The notes beneath the pieces are model-generated. The model searched no databases. It was given only the letters and a program-made list of their open reading frames with translations, and was not told the DNA's origin. Below are positions 53,465 through 61,579 of a DNA stretch of 64,000 bases, in pieces. The position numbers and the translations under genes are program-made. How positions within the stretch are numbered: the stretch's first letter is position 1; every line of letters begins with the position of its first letter. Source of the stretch: Klenkia brasiliensis (GTDB taxonomy: Bacteria > Actinomycetota > Actinomycetes > Mycobacteriales > Geodermatophilaceae); contig NZ_FNCF01000006.1 of assembly GCF_900100695.1 (NCBI RefSeq), positions 124,001 to 188,000 on the forward strand, given 5' to 3'.

Positions 53465-54508
53465 ATGGACGACGCGGACACCGGCGGACCACGCCGGGGC
53501 CGGCACGCGCCCGAGGAGCCCACCGCGCAGGCGCCGCTGCCGGTGCCCGAGGACGCGACCGTGCGGCACACCTGGCAGCCCGAGCTGAACCCGGCCGAGC
53601 CCGCCACCGGCCGGCACGCCGTGGTCGACGACCGCGCCCGGTGGGACGACGACACCGACGTCGCGATCGACCCCGTGCAGGACGGACCGCACGACGCCGT
53701 CCCCGCTGACGCCGTCACCGCGGACGGCGACCACGACGGCGACCGCGGTGCCGCCCCGGCCGCCGCAGCCCGACCCGCCCGCACGACCGGCGACCTGGTG
53801 CGCACCGGCGTCCGGGGCGTGGGCCAGCTGCTGGTCACCGCGGGCCTGGTCGTGCTGCTCTTCGTCGTCTACGAGGTGTGGATCACCGACCTCACCAGCG
53901 ACCGCAAGCAGGACGCCCTGTCCCAGGAGCTGCGCGACGACTGGGAGGGCGACGACCCCACCGTGCCCACGCTGCCCGACGGCGGCATCTCCGAGGTGCC
54001 GCTGGGCCAGGGGTTCGCCTTCATCCGCATCCCCCGCTTCGGCGCCGACTACGTCAAGGTCATCCTCGAGGGCACCGACGAGGACGAGCTGGTCGAGGGC
54101 CCGGGCCACTACGTCGACTCCGCGATGCCCGGCGAGCAGGGCAACTTCGCCCTCGCCGGCCACCGGGTGGGCAAGGGCTCGCCGTTCCTGGACCTGGACC
54201 AGCTGCAGCCCGGCGACCCGATCGTGATCGAGACCCAGACGACGTGGTTCGTCTACCGGGTGCTCGGCGACGACGACCCCAACGGCGTCCCCGGCCAGCA
54301 GATCGTGCTGCCCACCGACGTCTCGGTCATCGCGCCCACCCCGAACGGTCCGCTGACCGGCCCGGCCAGCGGCGCCTACCTGACGCTGACCACCTGCCAC
54401 CCGAAGTTCTCCGCCCGCGAGCGGCTCATCGTGCACGCGGTGCTCGACGGCTCCCCGATCCCCAAGTCCGACGCCCCGCAGGGCCCGCCGGCGCTGAGCG
54501 AGGGCTGA
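53465..54508 (+). CDS. Class E sortase
   Basis: The 347-residue transpeptidase attaches proteins to the cell wall. Residues 1-110 form an acidic, disordered cytoplasmic tail, one membrane segment lies at about 120-140, and the sortase barrel spans about 175-330. The catalytic residues are His233 (FALAGHRV), Cys311 (LTLTTCHPKFSARER) and an Arg at 318 or 320. The TLTTC context and actinobacterial origin place it in class E, which typically recognises LAXTG. No LAXTG/LPXTG substrate is visible in this window. ATG 53465 follows GGAGGAACG. Its stop overlaps the next ATG by one base. Confidence 0.93.
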   Translation: MDDADTGGPRRGRHAPEEPTAQAPLPVPEDATVRHTWQPELNPAEPATGRHAVVDDRARWDDDTDVAIDPVQDGPHDAVPADAVTADGDHDGDRGAAPAAAARPARTTGDLVRTGVRGVGQLLVTAGLVVLLFVVYEVWITDLTSDRKQDALSQELRDDWEGDDPTVPTLPDGGISEVPLGQGFAFIRIPRFGADYVKVILEGTDEDELVEGPGHYVDSAMPGEQGNFALAGHRVGKGSPFLDLDQLQPGDPIVIETQTTWFVYRVLGDDDPNGVPGQQIVLPTDVSVIAPTPNGPLTGPASGAYLTLTTCHPKFSARERLIVHAVLDGSPIPKSDAPQGPPALSEG

Positions 54509-54666
54509 TGTACACCTGGATCTGGCGGCACCTGCCGGGCACCACGGCGCTCAAGGCCGCGCAGGCCCTGGTGCTGGTGCTGGCGGTGTGCGCGCTGCTG
54601 CTGTTCGTCGTCTTCCCGTGGGTGGAGCCCAAGCTGCCCTTCAACGACGTGACGGTGGACCAGTGA
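54508..54666 (+). CDS. 52-residue single-pass membrane protein
   Basis: The protein starts MYTWIWRHLPGTTALKAAQ, has one long hydrophobic helix (LVLVLAVCALLLFVVFPWV) and ends with a short outer tail EPKLPFNDVTVDQ. The start overlaps the sortase stop (TGATG) and the stop overlaps the pabA start (GTGA), so translation is coupled on both sides. Small proteins of this pattern occur between sortase and pabA in related actinobacteria. The function is unknown; the tight coupling suggests a partner of the sortase. Confidence 0.8.
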   Translation: MYTWIWRHLPGTTALKAAQALVLVLAVCALLLFVVFPWVEPKLPFNDVTVDQ

Positions 54667-55313
54667 CCGCCCGGGTGCTCGTCGTCGACAACTTCGACAG
54701 CTTCGTCTACAACCTGGTGCAGTACCTCGGCCAGCTCGGCGTCCCCAGCGAGGTGCGGCGCAACGACGCCGTCACCGTCGACGAGCTCGCCGACCTCGAC
54801 GTGGCCGGCGTCCTGCTCTCCCCCGGACCCGGGACGCCGACCGACGCCGGGGTGACCGTGCCGATGGTGCGCGCGGCCGCCGAGGCGGGCGTGCCGGTGC
54901 TGGGCGTCTGCCTGGGCCACCAGGCCATCGCCGAGGCCTTCGGCGGCGACGTCGTGCGCGCCCCGGAGCTGCTGCACGGCAAGACCAGCCAGGTCGTGCA
55001 CGACGGCCAGGGCGTGCTGGCCGGCCTGCCGTCGCCGTTCACCGCGACCCGCTACCACTCCCTGGCCGTGGAGTCCTCGACCTTCCCCGCCGAGCTGGAG
55101 GTCACCGGCCGCACGCCCTCGGGCATCGTGATGGCCCTGCGGCACCGCGAGCTGCCCGTCGAGGGCGTGCAGTTCCACCCGGAGTCCGTCCTCACCGAGG
55201 GCGGCCACCAGATGCTCGCCACCTGGTTGCGCCAGTGCGGCGTCGAGGTCGACCAGGAGCTGGTGGACAAGGCCGGCGCCGCCGCGCAGAGGCTCGTCAC
55301 CGCCGTCGGCTGA
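54663..55313 (+). CDS. pabA: Glutamine amidotransferase, aminodeoxychorismate/anthranilate synthase component II
   Basis: The 216-residue class I glutaminase supplies ammonia for p-aminobenzoate (folate) or anthranilate (tryptophan) synthesis. It has VLVVDNFDSFVYNLVQYL, LLSPGPGTPTDAG, the nucleophile Cys in LGVCLGHQAIAEAFGG, and the His/Glu pair in GVQFHPESVLTEGG. PabA and TrpG cannot be separated by sequence, and many bacteria use one for both. Position between the sortase and pknB matches Rv0013. The GTG start overlaps the upstream small gene by four bases. It is convergent with pknB, 24 bp away. Confidence 0.93.
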   Translation: MTARVLVVDNFDSFVYNLVQYLGQLGVPSEVRRNDAVTVDELADLDVAGVLLSPGPGTPTDAGVTVPMVRAAAEAGVPVLGVCLGHQAIAEAFGGDVVRAPELLHGKTSQVVHDGQGVLAGLPSPFTATRYHSLAVESSTFPAELEVTGRTPSGIVMALRHRELPVEGVQFHPESVLTEGGHQMLATWLRQCGVEVDQELVDKAGAAAQRLVTAVG

Positions 55314-55337
55314 CCGCCCCCTCCCCGGCCCGCGGGG

Positions 55338-57125
55338 TCAGGCGGTGGGCTGGCCGGGGATGGGGATGCCGGTGCCCGTCGAGGGCGCGGTGGTCGTCGT
55401 GGTGGGCGCCGTCGTCGTGGTGGTCTCCGTGGGCACGGGGACGGCGACGAGCACGGTGATCTGGTCGTCGGCGGTGGCCTGCTGACCCGACCCGGGCTCG
55501 GTGCCGATCGCCTGGCCGGCGGGGACCTCGTTGCTCTCGGCGTTCTGCTGGGTGATGTCGCTGAACCCGGCGGCCTGCAGCGTCGCCCGGGCCTGCTCGT
55601 AGGTCTGCCCCCGGACGTCGGGGATCGGCGCGCTGCCGGTGGAGACGCTCAGCGTGATGACCTGGGTCTCCGGGTCGGCCTGGCTGCCCTGGCCGGGCTC
55701 GACCGCGACCACCTGGCCGGCGGGCTCGGTGGAGGCCTCCTGGCGGCTGTTCACCCGGGTGAAGCCGGCGTTCTCCAGGTTGGAGCGGGCCTCGTCCTCG
55801 GTGAGGCCGACGACGTTGGGGATGGCCACGGTGTCCGGCCCGGCGCTGACCACCAGCGCGACGGCGGTGCCCTCGTCGACGGTGGCGCCCGCGGCGGGGT
55901 CGCTGCTGATCACCGAGCCCTCGGCGACGTCGGCGCTGGCCGCGGTGGTGACCGGACCGGCGGTGAGGCCGGCCTGCTGCAGCGCAGCGGTGGCCGCGGC
56001 CTGGGTCTGGCCGACCAGGTTGGGCACCTGCACGCTGGCCGTGGTGGGCTCGGTGGGGGTCGCGTCGCCGCCCCCGCTGTTCAGGGCGACGAGCAGCACG
56101 ACGAGCCCGGCGAGCACCAGGACGCCGGCGACGACGAGGGCGATGATCCCCCGGCGGCGGCGCTTGGCGGCGGCCTCGTCCTCGTCGTCCCAGTGGTCGT
56201 CCTGGCCGGGGTAGCCACCGGCCGCGGCCGCCCCGATGTAGGAGGTCCGCTCGGCGTCGCCCATGACCGGGGTGGCCTCGACGCGCTGGCCGGCGACCGC
56301 GCGCAGCAGGTCGCTGCGCATCTCGGCGGCGGACTGGTAGCGGTTGGCCGGGTTCTTGCTCATCGCCTTGAGCAGGATGGCGTCGAGCTCCGGCGGCACC
56401 TCGGGGTTGATCGAGGACGGCGTGCGGGGGTCCTCGCGCACGTGCTGGTAGGCCACGGCCACGGGGGAGTCGCCGGTGAAGGGCGGCGCGCCGGTGACGA
56501 GCTCGTACAGCAGGCAGCCGGCGGAGTAGACGTCGGAGCGGGCGTCGACGCCCTCGCCGCGGGCCTGCTCCGGCGACAGGTACTGCGCGGTGCCGATGAC
56601 CGCGGCGGTGGAGGTCATCGTGGCGGCGGAGTCCGAGACCGCCCGCGCGATGCCGAAGTCCATCACCTTGACGGTGCCCTGCGGGGTGATCATCACGTTC
56701 CCGGGCTTCACGTCCCGGTGCACGATGCCGTTGCGGTGGCTGAAGTCCAGGGCGGCGCAGATGTCGGCGGTCAGCGACATCGCCCGGGCCGGCTCGAGCC
56801 GGCCCTCCCGGCGCAGCACGTCGCGCAGGGTCTCGCCCTCGACGTACTCCATCACGATGTAGGGGGTCGCCCCGGTGGTCGTGCGGTCCTCGCCGGTGTC
56901 GTAGACCGCGACGATCGCCGGGTGGTTCAGCGACGCGGCGGCCTGCGCCTCGCGACGGAACCGCACCTGGAAGGAGGGGTCGCGCGCCAGGTCGGAGCGC
57001 AGCACCTTGACCGCCACCTCGCGGCCCAGCCGCAGGTCCCGCCCCCGGTGCACCTCGGCCATCCCGCCGCGGCCGAGGACACCACCGATCTCGTAGCGCT
57101 CGCCGAGCACCTGCGGGGTGGTCAT
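55338..57125 (-). CDS. pknB: Ser/Thr protein kinase PknB with three PASTA domains
   Basis: The 595-residue receptor kinase controls growth and peptidoglycan synthesis. The kinase domain (10-275) has Lys40 (VAVKVL), HRD Asp138, DFG Asp156 and an activation loop with Thr171 and Thr173, the same numbers as the autophosphorylated threonines of M. tuberculosis PknB. A basic juxtamembrane KRRRR and a membrane segment (about 333-354; GIIALVVAGVLVLAGLVVLLVAL) are followed by three PASTA repeats (VPNLVGQT, IPNVVGLT, IPDVRGQT) that sense muropeptide or lipid II. There are three rather than the four of mycobacteria. A Thr/Pro-rich tail ends the protein. ATG 57125 was chosen to start MTTPQVLGERYEIG. Confidence 0.95.
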   Translation of the reverse strand: MTTPQVLGERYEIGGVLGRGGMAEVHRGRDLRLGREVAVKVLRSDLARDPSFQVRFRREAQAAASLNHPAIVAVYDTGEDRTTTGATPYIVMEYVEGETLRDVLRREGRLEPARAMSLTADICAALDFSHRNGIVHRDVKPGNVMITPQGTVKVMDFGIARAVSDSAATMTSTAAVIGTAQYLSPEQARGEGVDARSDVYSAGCLLYELVTGAPPFTGDSPVAVAYQHVREDPRTPSSINPEVPPELDAILLKAMSKNPANRYQSAAEMRSDLLRAVAGQRVEATPVMGDAERTSYIGAAAAGGYPGQDDHWDDEDEAAAKRRRRGIIALVVAGVLVLAGLVVLLVALNSGGGDATPTEPTTASVQVPNLVGQTQAAATAALQQAGLTAGPVTTAASADVAEGSVISSDPAAGATVDEGTAVALVVSAGPDTVAIPNVVGLTEDEARSNLENAGFTRVNSRQEASTEPAGQVVAVEPGQGSQADPETQVITLSVSTGSAPIPDVRGQTYEQARATLQAAGFSDITQQNAESNEVPAGQAIGTEPGSGQQATADDQITVLVAVPVPTETTTTTAPTTTTTAPSTGTGIPIPGQPTA

Positions 57126-57170
57126 CGGGGGTCCTCTCGGGGGCTGTCCGGGGTGTCCGGACCATCGGGC

Positions 57171-57176
57171 AGCGTA
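57171..57176 (-). promoter_or_regulatory. Possible internal promoter of pknB
   Basis: Minus-strand TACGCT in the 85-bp pknA-pknB gap would give a leader of about 40 bases before the pknB ATG, which is preceded by GAGAGGA. This is weak evidence from sequence alone. Confidence 0.3.
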
Positions 57177-57210
57177 GGCGATCCGGTCGTGCGCGCCGGG
57201 GAGGCGCCGG

Positions 57211-58695
57211 TCACGTGGTCGGACCGGAGGCGTCGGGGGCGGTGCTCTCGGTCGTGGTGGGCGCCGCGGTCGTGGTCGGGGCCGGGGACGACAGGGTCGG
57301 GGACGACGTCGTGGGCGCCGCGGTCGTGGTGCGCGGGGCCTGCGTGGTGGTGGTGCCGGCCGGCGGCGGGGCCTGCGTCGTCTCCTGGCCCGGGTCCTCG
57401 GTCTGCTCCTGCGTCTCCTCGGTGGTCTGCTCCGCGGAGCTCTCCGAGGTCCCCGGCGCCGACTCCGTCGTCGTGGCGGCGGGTGCCGAGGTGGTGGTCG
57501 CGGGGGTGGTCGTCGTCCCCGGGGTGCGGGCCTCGTCGTCGCCGCCACCGAGCAGGGTCAAGGCCAGCACCGCGCCCAGGACCAGCAGCAGGACGGCGGC
57601 CGCGGCCACCCACGGCCAGGGCGAGCGGCGTCGGCGGCCGTCGTCCTCGTCGTCCCAGCCGTCGTCCTCGCCGTCGACCGGCGGGCCCTGCAGGGGCGGC
57701 ATGGTGCGCGGGGCGGTCGCGGGACCGCCGGCCGCGCCGAGGGCGCCCGCGGCGGCCAGGGCCCCGGCCGCACCGGCGGCCACCGGACCGATGACCTGGG
57801 TGCCGTCGCCGCCGGCGACGGGGATGTAGGCGGTGGTGGCGGCCGACGTCGCCGGCCCCGGTCCGCCGGCGGCCACCGCGCGGGCGGCGGCCGCGAAGGC
57901 CCCGCCGTCGGGGAACCGCTGCCCGGGGTCCTTGGCCAGGGCCTTCTCGATCAGTGCCTGCACCGGGCCGGGCACGGTGGGCGGCAGCGGCGGCGGGGGG
58001 CGGTTGATCTGGGCCAGCGCGATGGCCACCTGCGAGTCGCCGTCGAAGGGCCGGTTGCCGGCCAGGCACTCGTAGCCCAGGACGCCGAGGGAGTAGACGT
58101 CGGAGGCGGCGGTGACCTGGAAGCCCTGCGCCTGCTCGGGGGACAGGTACTGCGCGGTGCCCACGACCATGCCGGTGCGGGTGAGCGGGGCGGCGTCGCG
58201 GGCCCAGGCGATGCCGAAGTCGGTCAGCTTCACCACGCCGTCGGGGCGGACCATGAGGTTGCCGGGCTTGATGTCGCGGTGCACCACGCCGGCCCGGTGC
58301 GCCGCCGACAGGCCCTCGCCGGCCTGGGCGAGCACGTCGAGGGTGCGCTCGGGGGACAGCGTCAGCTCGCGGTCGAGGATCGAGACCAGCGGCTCGCCCT
58401 CGACGTACTCCATCACCAGGAACGCGACCTCGCGGCCGTCGGTGTCGGTGATCTCGCCGTAGTCGTAGACCGAGGCGATGTTCTGGTGCGCCAGGCCCGC
58501 GGTGTGCCGGGCCTCGTTGCGGAAGCGCTCGAGGAAGTTCCGGTCGCCGGTGTACTCGGCCTTGAGGACCTTGGCGGCGACCGTGCGGCCCAGGGTGCGG
58601 TCGGTGGCCCGCCACACCTCGCCCATGCCGCCGGTGGCGATCGGTGCGGTGATCTCGTACCGGTCGGCGAGCACGCTGCCCACGTGGAGCGTCAT
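57211..58695 (-). CDS. pknA: Ser/Thr protein kinase PknA
   Basis: The 494-residue kinase has Lys42 (VAAKVL), HRD Asp141 (VVHRDIKPGNL), DFG Asp159 and activation-loop Thr172/Thr174 (LTRTGMVVGT), as in mycobacterial PknA. After the kinase domain comes an Ala/Gly-rich linker and an acidic/basic juxtamembrane region (EDDGWDDEDDGRRRR). A membrane segment (PWPWVAAAAVLLLVLGAVLALTLL) and an exported Thr/Ser/Pro/Gln tail without PASTA repeats follow. It works with PknB on wall and division proteins. The ATG at 58695 overlaps the pbpA stop by one base (TGATG), and the gene is 85 bp before pknB. Confidence 0.94.
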   Translation of the reverse strand: MTLHVGSVLADRYEITAPIATGGMGEVWRATDRTLGRTVAAKVLKAEYTGDRNFLERFRNEARHTAGLAHQNIASVYDYGEITDTDGREVAFLVMEYVEGEPLVSILDRELTLSPERTLDVLAQAGEGLSAAHRAGVVHRDIKPGNLMVRPDGVVKLTDFGIAWARDAAPLTRTGMVVGTAQYLSPEQAQGFQVTAASDVYSLGVLGYECLAGNRPFDGDSQVAIALAQINRPPPPLPPTVPGPVQALIEKALAKDPGQRFPDGGAFAAAARAVAAGGPGPATSAATTAYIPVAGGDGTQVIGPVAAGAAGALAAAGALGAAGGPATAPRTMPPLQGPPVDGEDDGWDDEDDGRRRRSPWPWVAAAAVLLLVLGAVLALTLLGGGDDEARTPGTTTTPATTTSAPAATTTESAPGTSESSAEQTTEETQEQTEDPGQETTQAPPPAGTTTTQAPRTTTAAPTTSSPTLSSPAPTTTAAPTTTESTAPDASGPTT

Positions 58696-60146
58696 CAGTT
58701 CCCCCCGCGGGCGGCGAGGTAGGCCGACATGACCTGCTGCGCCACCGGTGCGGACAGGTCGCCCCCCGTGCCCTGCCCGCCCTGGATGAACACCGCGACG
58801 GCGATCTGCGGGTCGCCGTCGGGCCCGGCGTAGCCGACGAACCACTGGTTGTCGTCGTCCTCGGCGGTGGTCTGGGCCGTACCGGTCTTCCCGCCGACGG
58901 TGTAGCCGTCGATCTGCGCACGCCGGCCCGAGCCGTTCTCCACGACGCTGACCATCATCTGCTGCAGCTGGCCGGCCACCTCGGCGGAGACCGGCTGGCC
59001 CATCTCGGTGGGCTCGGTCTGGTCGACGACGCTGAGGTCGGGCGCCTGCAGCTGGTCGACCAGGTAGGGCGTCATCAGCGTGCCGTCGTTGGCGATCGCA
59101 GCCGCGATCATCGCCCCCTGCAGGGGCGTGATCTGCACGTTCTGCTGGCCGATGGAGGCCACCGCCAGCTGCGCGTCGCCGTCGATGTCGCCCACGGTGC
59201 TCTCCGCCACCGTCAACGGCATGTCGAACTGGCCCTGGTCGATGCCGAAGGCCTCGGCGGTGGCGCGGATGCGGTCCTCGCCGAGGTCGACGCCGAGCTC
59301 GGCGAAGGCGGTGTTGCAGGAGATCGTCAGCGCGTCGATCAGCGGCTGCTCGCCGGAGGCGGCGCAGGACTCACCGTTGTAGTTGTTCAGCGGCCGGCTG
59401 GTGCCGGGCAGCACGTACTGCTGCGGGGCCGGGACGACGGTGTCGGGGGTGTAGCCGTCCTGCAGCGCCGCCGCCGAGGTGATCAGCTTGAACACCGAAC
59501 CGGGGGAGTGCCGCTCGGAGATGGTGGCGTTCGTCCGCGGGTCGGGGTCCATCGTCGACAGCTGGTCGGAGTAGGCGCGGATGGCCGCCGGGTCGTGGCT
59601 GGAGAGCTGGTTGGGGTCGTAGCCGGGGCTGCTCACCATGGCCAGCACCGCGCCGGTGCGGGGGTCCAGCGCCACCACGGCGCCGTCGACCCCGCCGAGG
59701 GCGTCGAAGGCGGCCTGCTGCGCGGCCGGGTCGAGGGTGAGCTCGACGTTGCCGCCGGAGGGGTCGCGGCCGGTGAACAGGTCGGCGATCCGGCGGAAGG
59801 CCAGCCGGTCGTCCGAGCCGGAGAGGATGTCGTTCTCGGCCCGCTCGATGCCGCTGTTGCCGTAGACCAGCGAGTAGTAGCCGGTGACCGTCGAGTACAC
59901 CTCGGCGTTGGGGTACTGCCGCAGGTAGGTGAGGGTGTCGTCGGTGGCCACCGACTGCGCGACCGGGTTGCCGGCCACGACGATCGCGCCGCGCTCCCGG
60001 TCGTACTCCTCGGCCAGGATGCGGGTGTTCGACGGGTTGGCGCGCAGCTCCGAGGAGCGCACGACCTGGATGTAGTTGGCGTTGAGGATCAGCAGGGTGA
60101 ACAGCACCAGCACGCTGATCGCGACCTTGCGCAGCGGCGAGTTCAC
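58695..60146 (-). CDS. pbpA: Class B penicillin-binding protein (transpeptidase) PbpA
   Basis: The 483-residue protein has a short cytoplasmic start, one membrane segment (about 8-24; ISVLVLFTLLILNANYIQ), a dimerisation/pedestal region and a transpeptidase domain with SVFK (Ser217, Lys220), SCN and KTGT. It cross-links peptidoglycan and pairs with the SEDS protein RodA encoded just upstream on this strand. The GTG start at 60146 overlaps the rodA stop by four bases. The gene order rodA-pbpA-pknA-pknB is conserved in actinobacteria. In mycobacteria PbpA is a PknB substrate needed for division. Confidence 0.95.
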   Translation of the reverse strand: MNSPLRKVAISVLVLFTLLILNANYIQVVRSSELRANPSNTRILAEEYDRERGAIVVAGNPVAQSVATDDTLTYLRQYPNAEVYSTVTGYYSLVYGNSGIERAENDILSGSDDRLAFRRIADLFTGRDPSGGNVELTLDPAAQQAAFDALGGVDGAVVALDPRTGAVLAMVSSPGYDPNQLSSHDPAAIRAYSDQLSTMDPDPRTNATISERHSPGSVFKLITSAAALQDGYTPDTVVPAPQQYVLPGTSRPLNNYNGESCAASGEQPLIDALTISCNTAFAELGVDLGEDRIRATAEAFGIDQGQFDMPLTVAESTVGDIDGDAQLAVASIGQQNVQITPLQGAMIAAAIANDGTLMTPYLVDQLQAPDLSVVDQTEPTEMGQPVSAEVAGQLQQMMVSVVENGSGRRAQIDGYTVGGKTGTAQTTAEDDDNQWFVGYAGPDGDPQIAVAVFIQGGQGTGGDLSAPVAQQVMSAYLAARGGN

Positions 60147-61579
60147 GGCTTGACCACCTCGGTGAGGGCCTCGCCGAGCTTGGGCGCCGGCGGGGCCGGC
60201 GGGGCGGCCGGCCGGCGGGCGGCGTCGCTGATCCGCACCAGCAGCGCGACCAGGCCGAAGTTGGCCACCAGCGACGAACCGCCGTAGGCCACGAACGGGG
60301 TGGTCAGACCGGTCAGCGGCAGCAGCCCGGTGACGCCGCCGAGCACGACGAAGACCTGCCACGCGACGCCGAAGGCCAGCCCCGCCGCCAGCAGCTTGCC
60401 GAACCCGTCGCGGACCACCAGCGACGTGCGCAGCCCGCGCTCGACCAGCACCAGGTACAGCACCACGATCGCGACCAGGCCGAACAGGCCCAGTTCCTCG
60501 CCCAGCGCGGCGGCGATGAAGTCGCTCTTGGCCACCGGCACCTGGTCCGGGCGCCCGCCGCCCAGGCCGGCGCCGAACAGCCCGCCGGTGCCCAGGCCGA
60601 ACAGCGACTGCACGACCTGGTAGCCACCGCCGTCGGGGTAGTAGGCGAAGGGGTCCAGCCAGGTGTCCACGCGCACCCGGACGTGGCCGAACAGCTGGTA
60701 GGCCACGGTGCCGCCGGCGGCGAACAGCAGGACACCGATGAGCAGCCAGGACGCCCGCTCGGTGGCCACGTAGAGCATCACCACGAAGATGCCGAACAGC
60801 AGCAGCGAGCTGCCCAGGTCGCGCTCGAAGACCAGCACCAGGATCGACACGCCCCAGGCGACCAGCACCGGGCCCAGGTCGCGGGCCCGCGGCACCTCCA
60901 GGCCCAGCACCCGGCGGCTGGCCAGCGCCAGCACGTCGCGCTTGTCGACCAGGTAGGCGGCGAAGAAGATGACCAGGCAGATCTTGGCGAACTCGCCGGG
61001 CTGGATGGAGAAGCCGGCGACGCGGATCCAGATCTTGGCGCCGTTGACCTCCGACAGCGCCGAGGGCAGCACCGCGGGGATGGCCAGCAGCACCAGGCCG
61101 ACCAGGCCGATGGTGTAGGCCAGCCGGGACAGCGCCCGGTGGTCGCGGACGACCAGCAGGACGGCGACGAACAGCACCATGCCGACGGTGGCCCACAGCA
61201 GCTGGGTGGGTGCGTCCTCGCGGGCCGACACCGACTCGCCGAGGGCGTTGGCGGCGATGTCCAGCCGGTGGATCATCGACAGCCCGAGGCCGGTGAGCAC
61301 CGCGACGCAGGGCAGCAGCAGCGGGTCGGCGTAGGGCGCGACCTTGCGGACGACGAGGTGGGCGACCAGCCACAGGCCGGTGAACCAGGCACCGAAGGTG
61401 GCGATCTCCGGGCTGGGCGAACCGGTGACGGTGATGTCGACGATGGTCTGCGCGGCCAGCGTGATGAGCACCGCGAAGCCCAGCATCAGCAGTTCGGTGC
61501 CGCGCCGCTTGGGCGGCGTGGTGACCCCGGGCGCACCCTGCCTCGGGTCGGTGCCCGGCCCGGCCGCGGGGGCGGCCAT
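60143..61579 (-). CDS. rodA: SEDS peptidoglycan polymerase RodA/FtsW family
   Basis: The 478-residue protein has about twelve membrane segments and SEDS signatures: GAKIWIRVAGFSIQPGEFAKICLVIF near residue 180, VLVFERDLGSSLLLFGIFVVMLY, KSDFIAAALGEELGLFG, and GLLPLTGLTTPFVAYGGSSL toward the C-terminus. SEDS proteins polymerise lipid II and work with a class B PBP, here PbpA. The ATG start at 61579 overlaps the pstP stop by one base and its stop overlaps pbpA. The cytoplasmic N-terminus (about 28 residues) and the Pro-rich C-terminus are variable. Confidence 0.95.
   Translation of the reverse strand: MAAPAAGPGTDPRQGAPGVTTPPKRRGTELLMLGFAVLITLAAQTIVDITVTGSPSPEIATFGAWFTGLWLVAHLVVRKVAPYADPLLLPCVAVLTGLGLSMIHRLDIAANALGESVSAREDAPTQLLWATVGMVLFVAVLLVVRDHRALSRLAYTIGLVGLVLLAIPAVLPSALSEVNGAKIWIRVAGFSIQPGEFAKICLVIFFAAYLVDKRDVLALASRRVLGLEVPRARDLGPVLVAWGVSILVLVFERDLGSSLLLFGIFVVMLYVATERASWLLIGVLLFAAGGTVAYQLFGHVRVRVDTWLDPFAYYPDGGGYQVVQSLFGLGTGGLFGAGLGGGRPDQVPVAKSDFIAAALGEELGLFGLVAIVVLYLVLVERGLRTSLVVRDGFGKLLAAGLAFGVAWQVFVVLGGVTGLLPLTGLTTPFVAYGGSSLVANFGLVALLVRISDAARRPAAPPAPPAPKLGEALTEVVKP

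Noticed and set aside
55297-57165. Alternative frame in pknB beginning at the ATG after the internal TACGCT
   Set aside because: It lies in another frame of pknB, has low-complexity Arg/Gly/His content, and the kinase frame clearly carries the domains.
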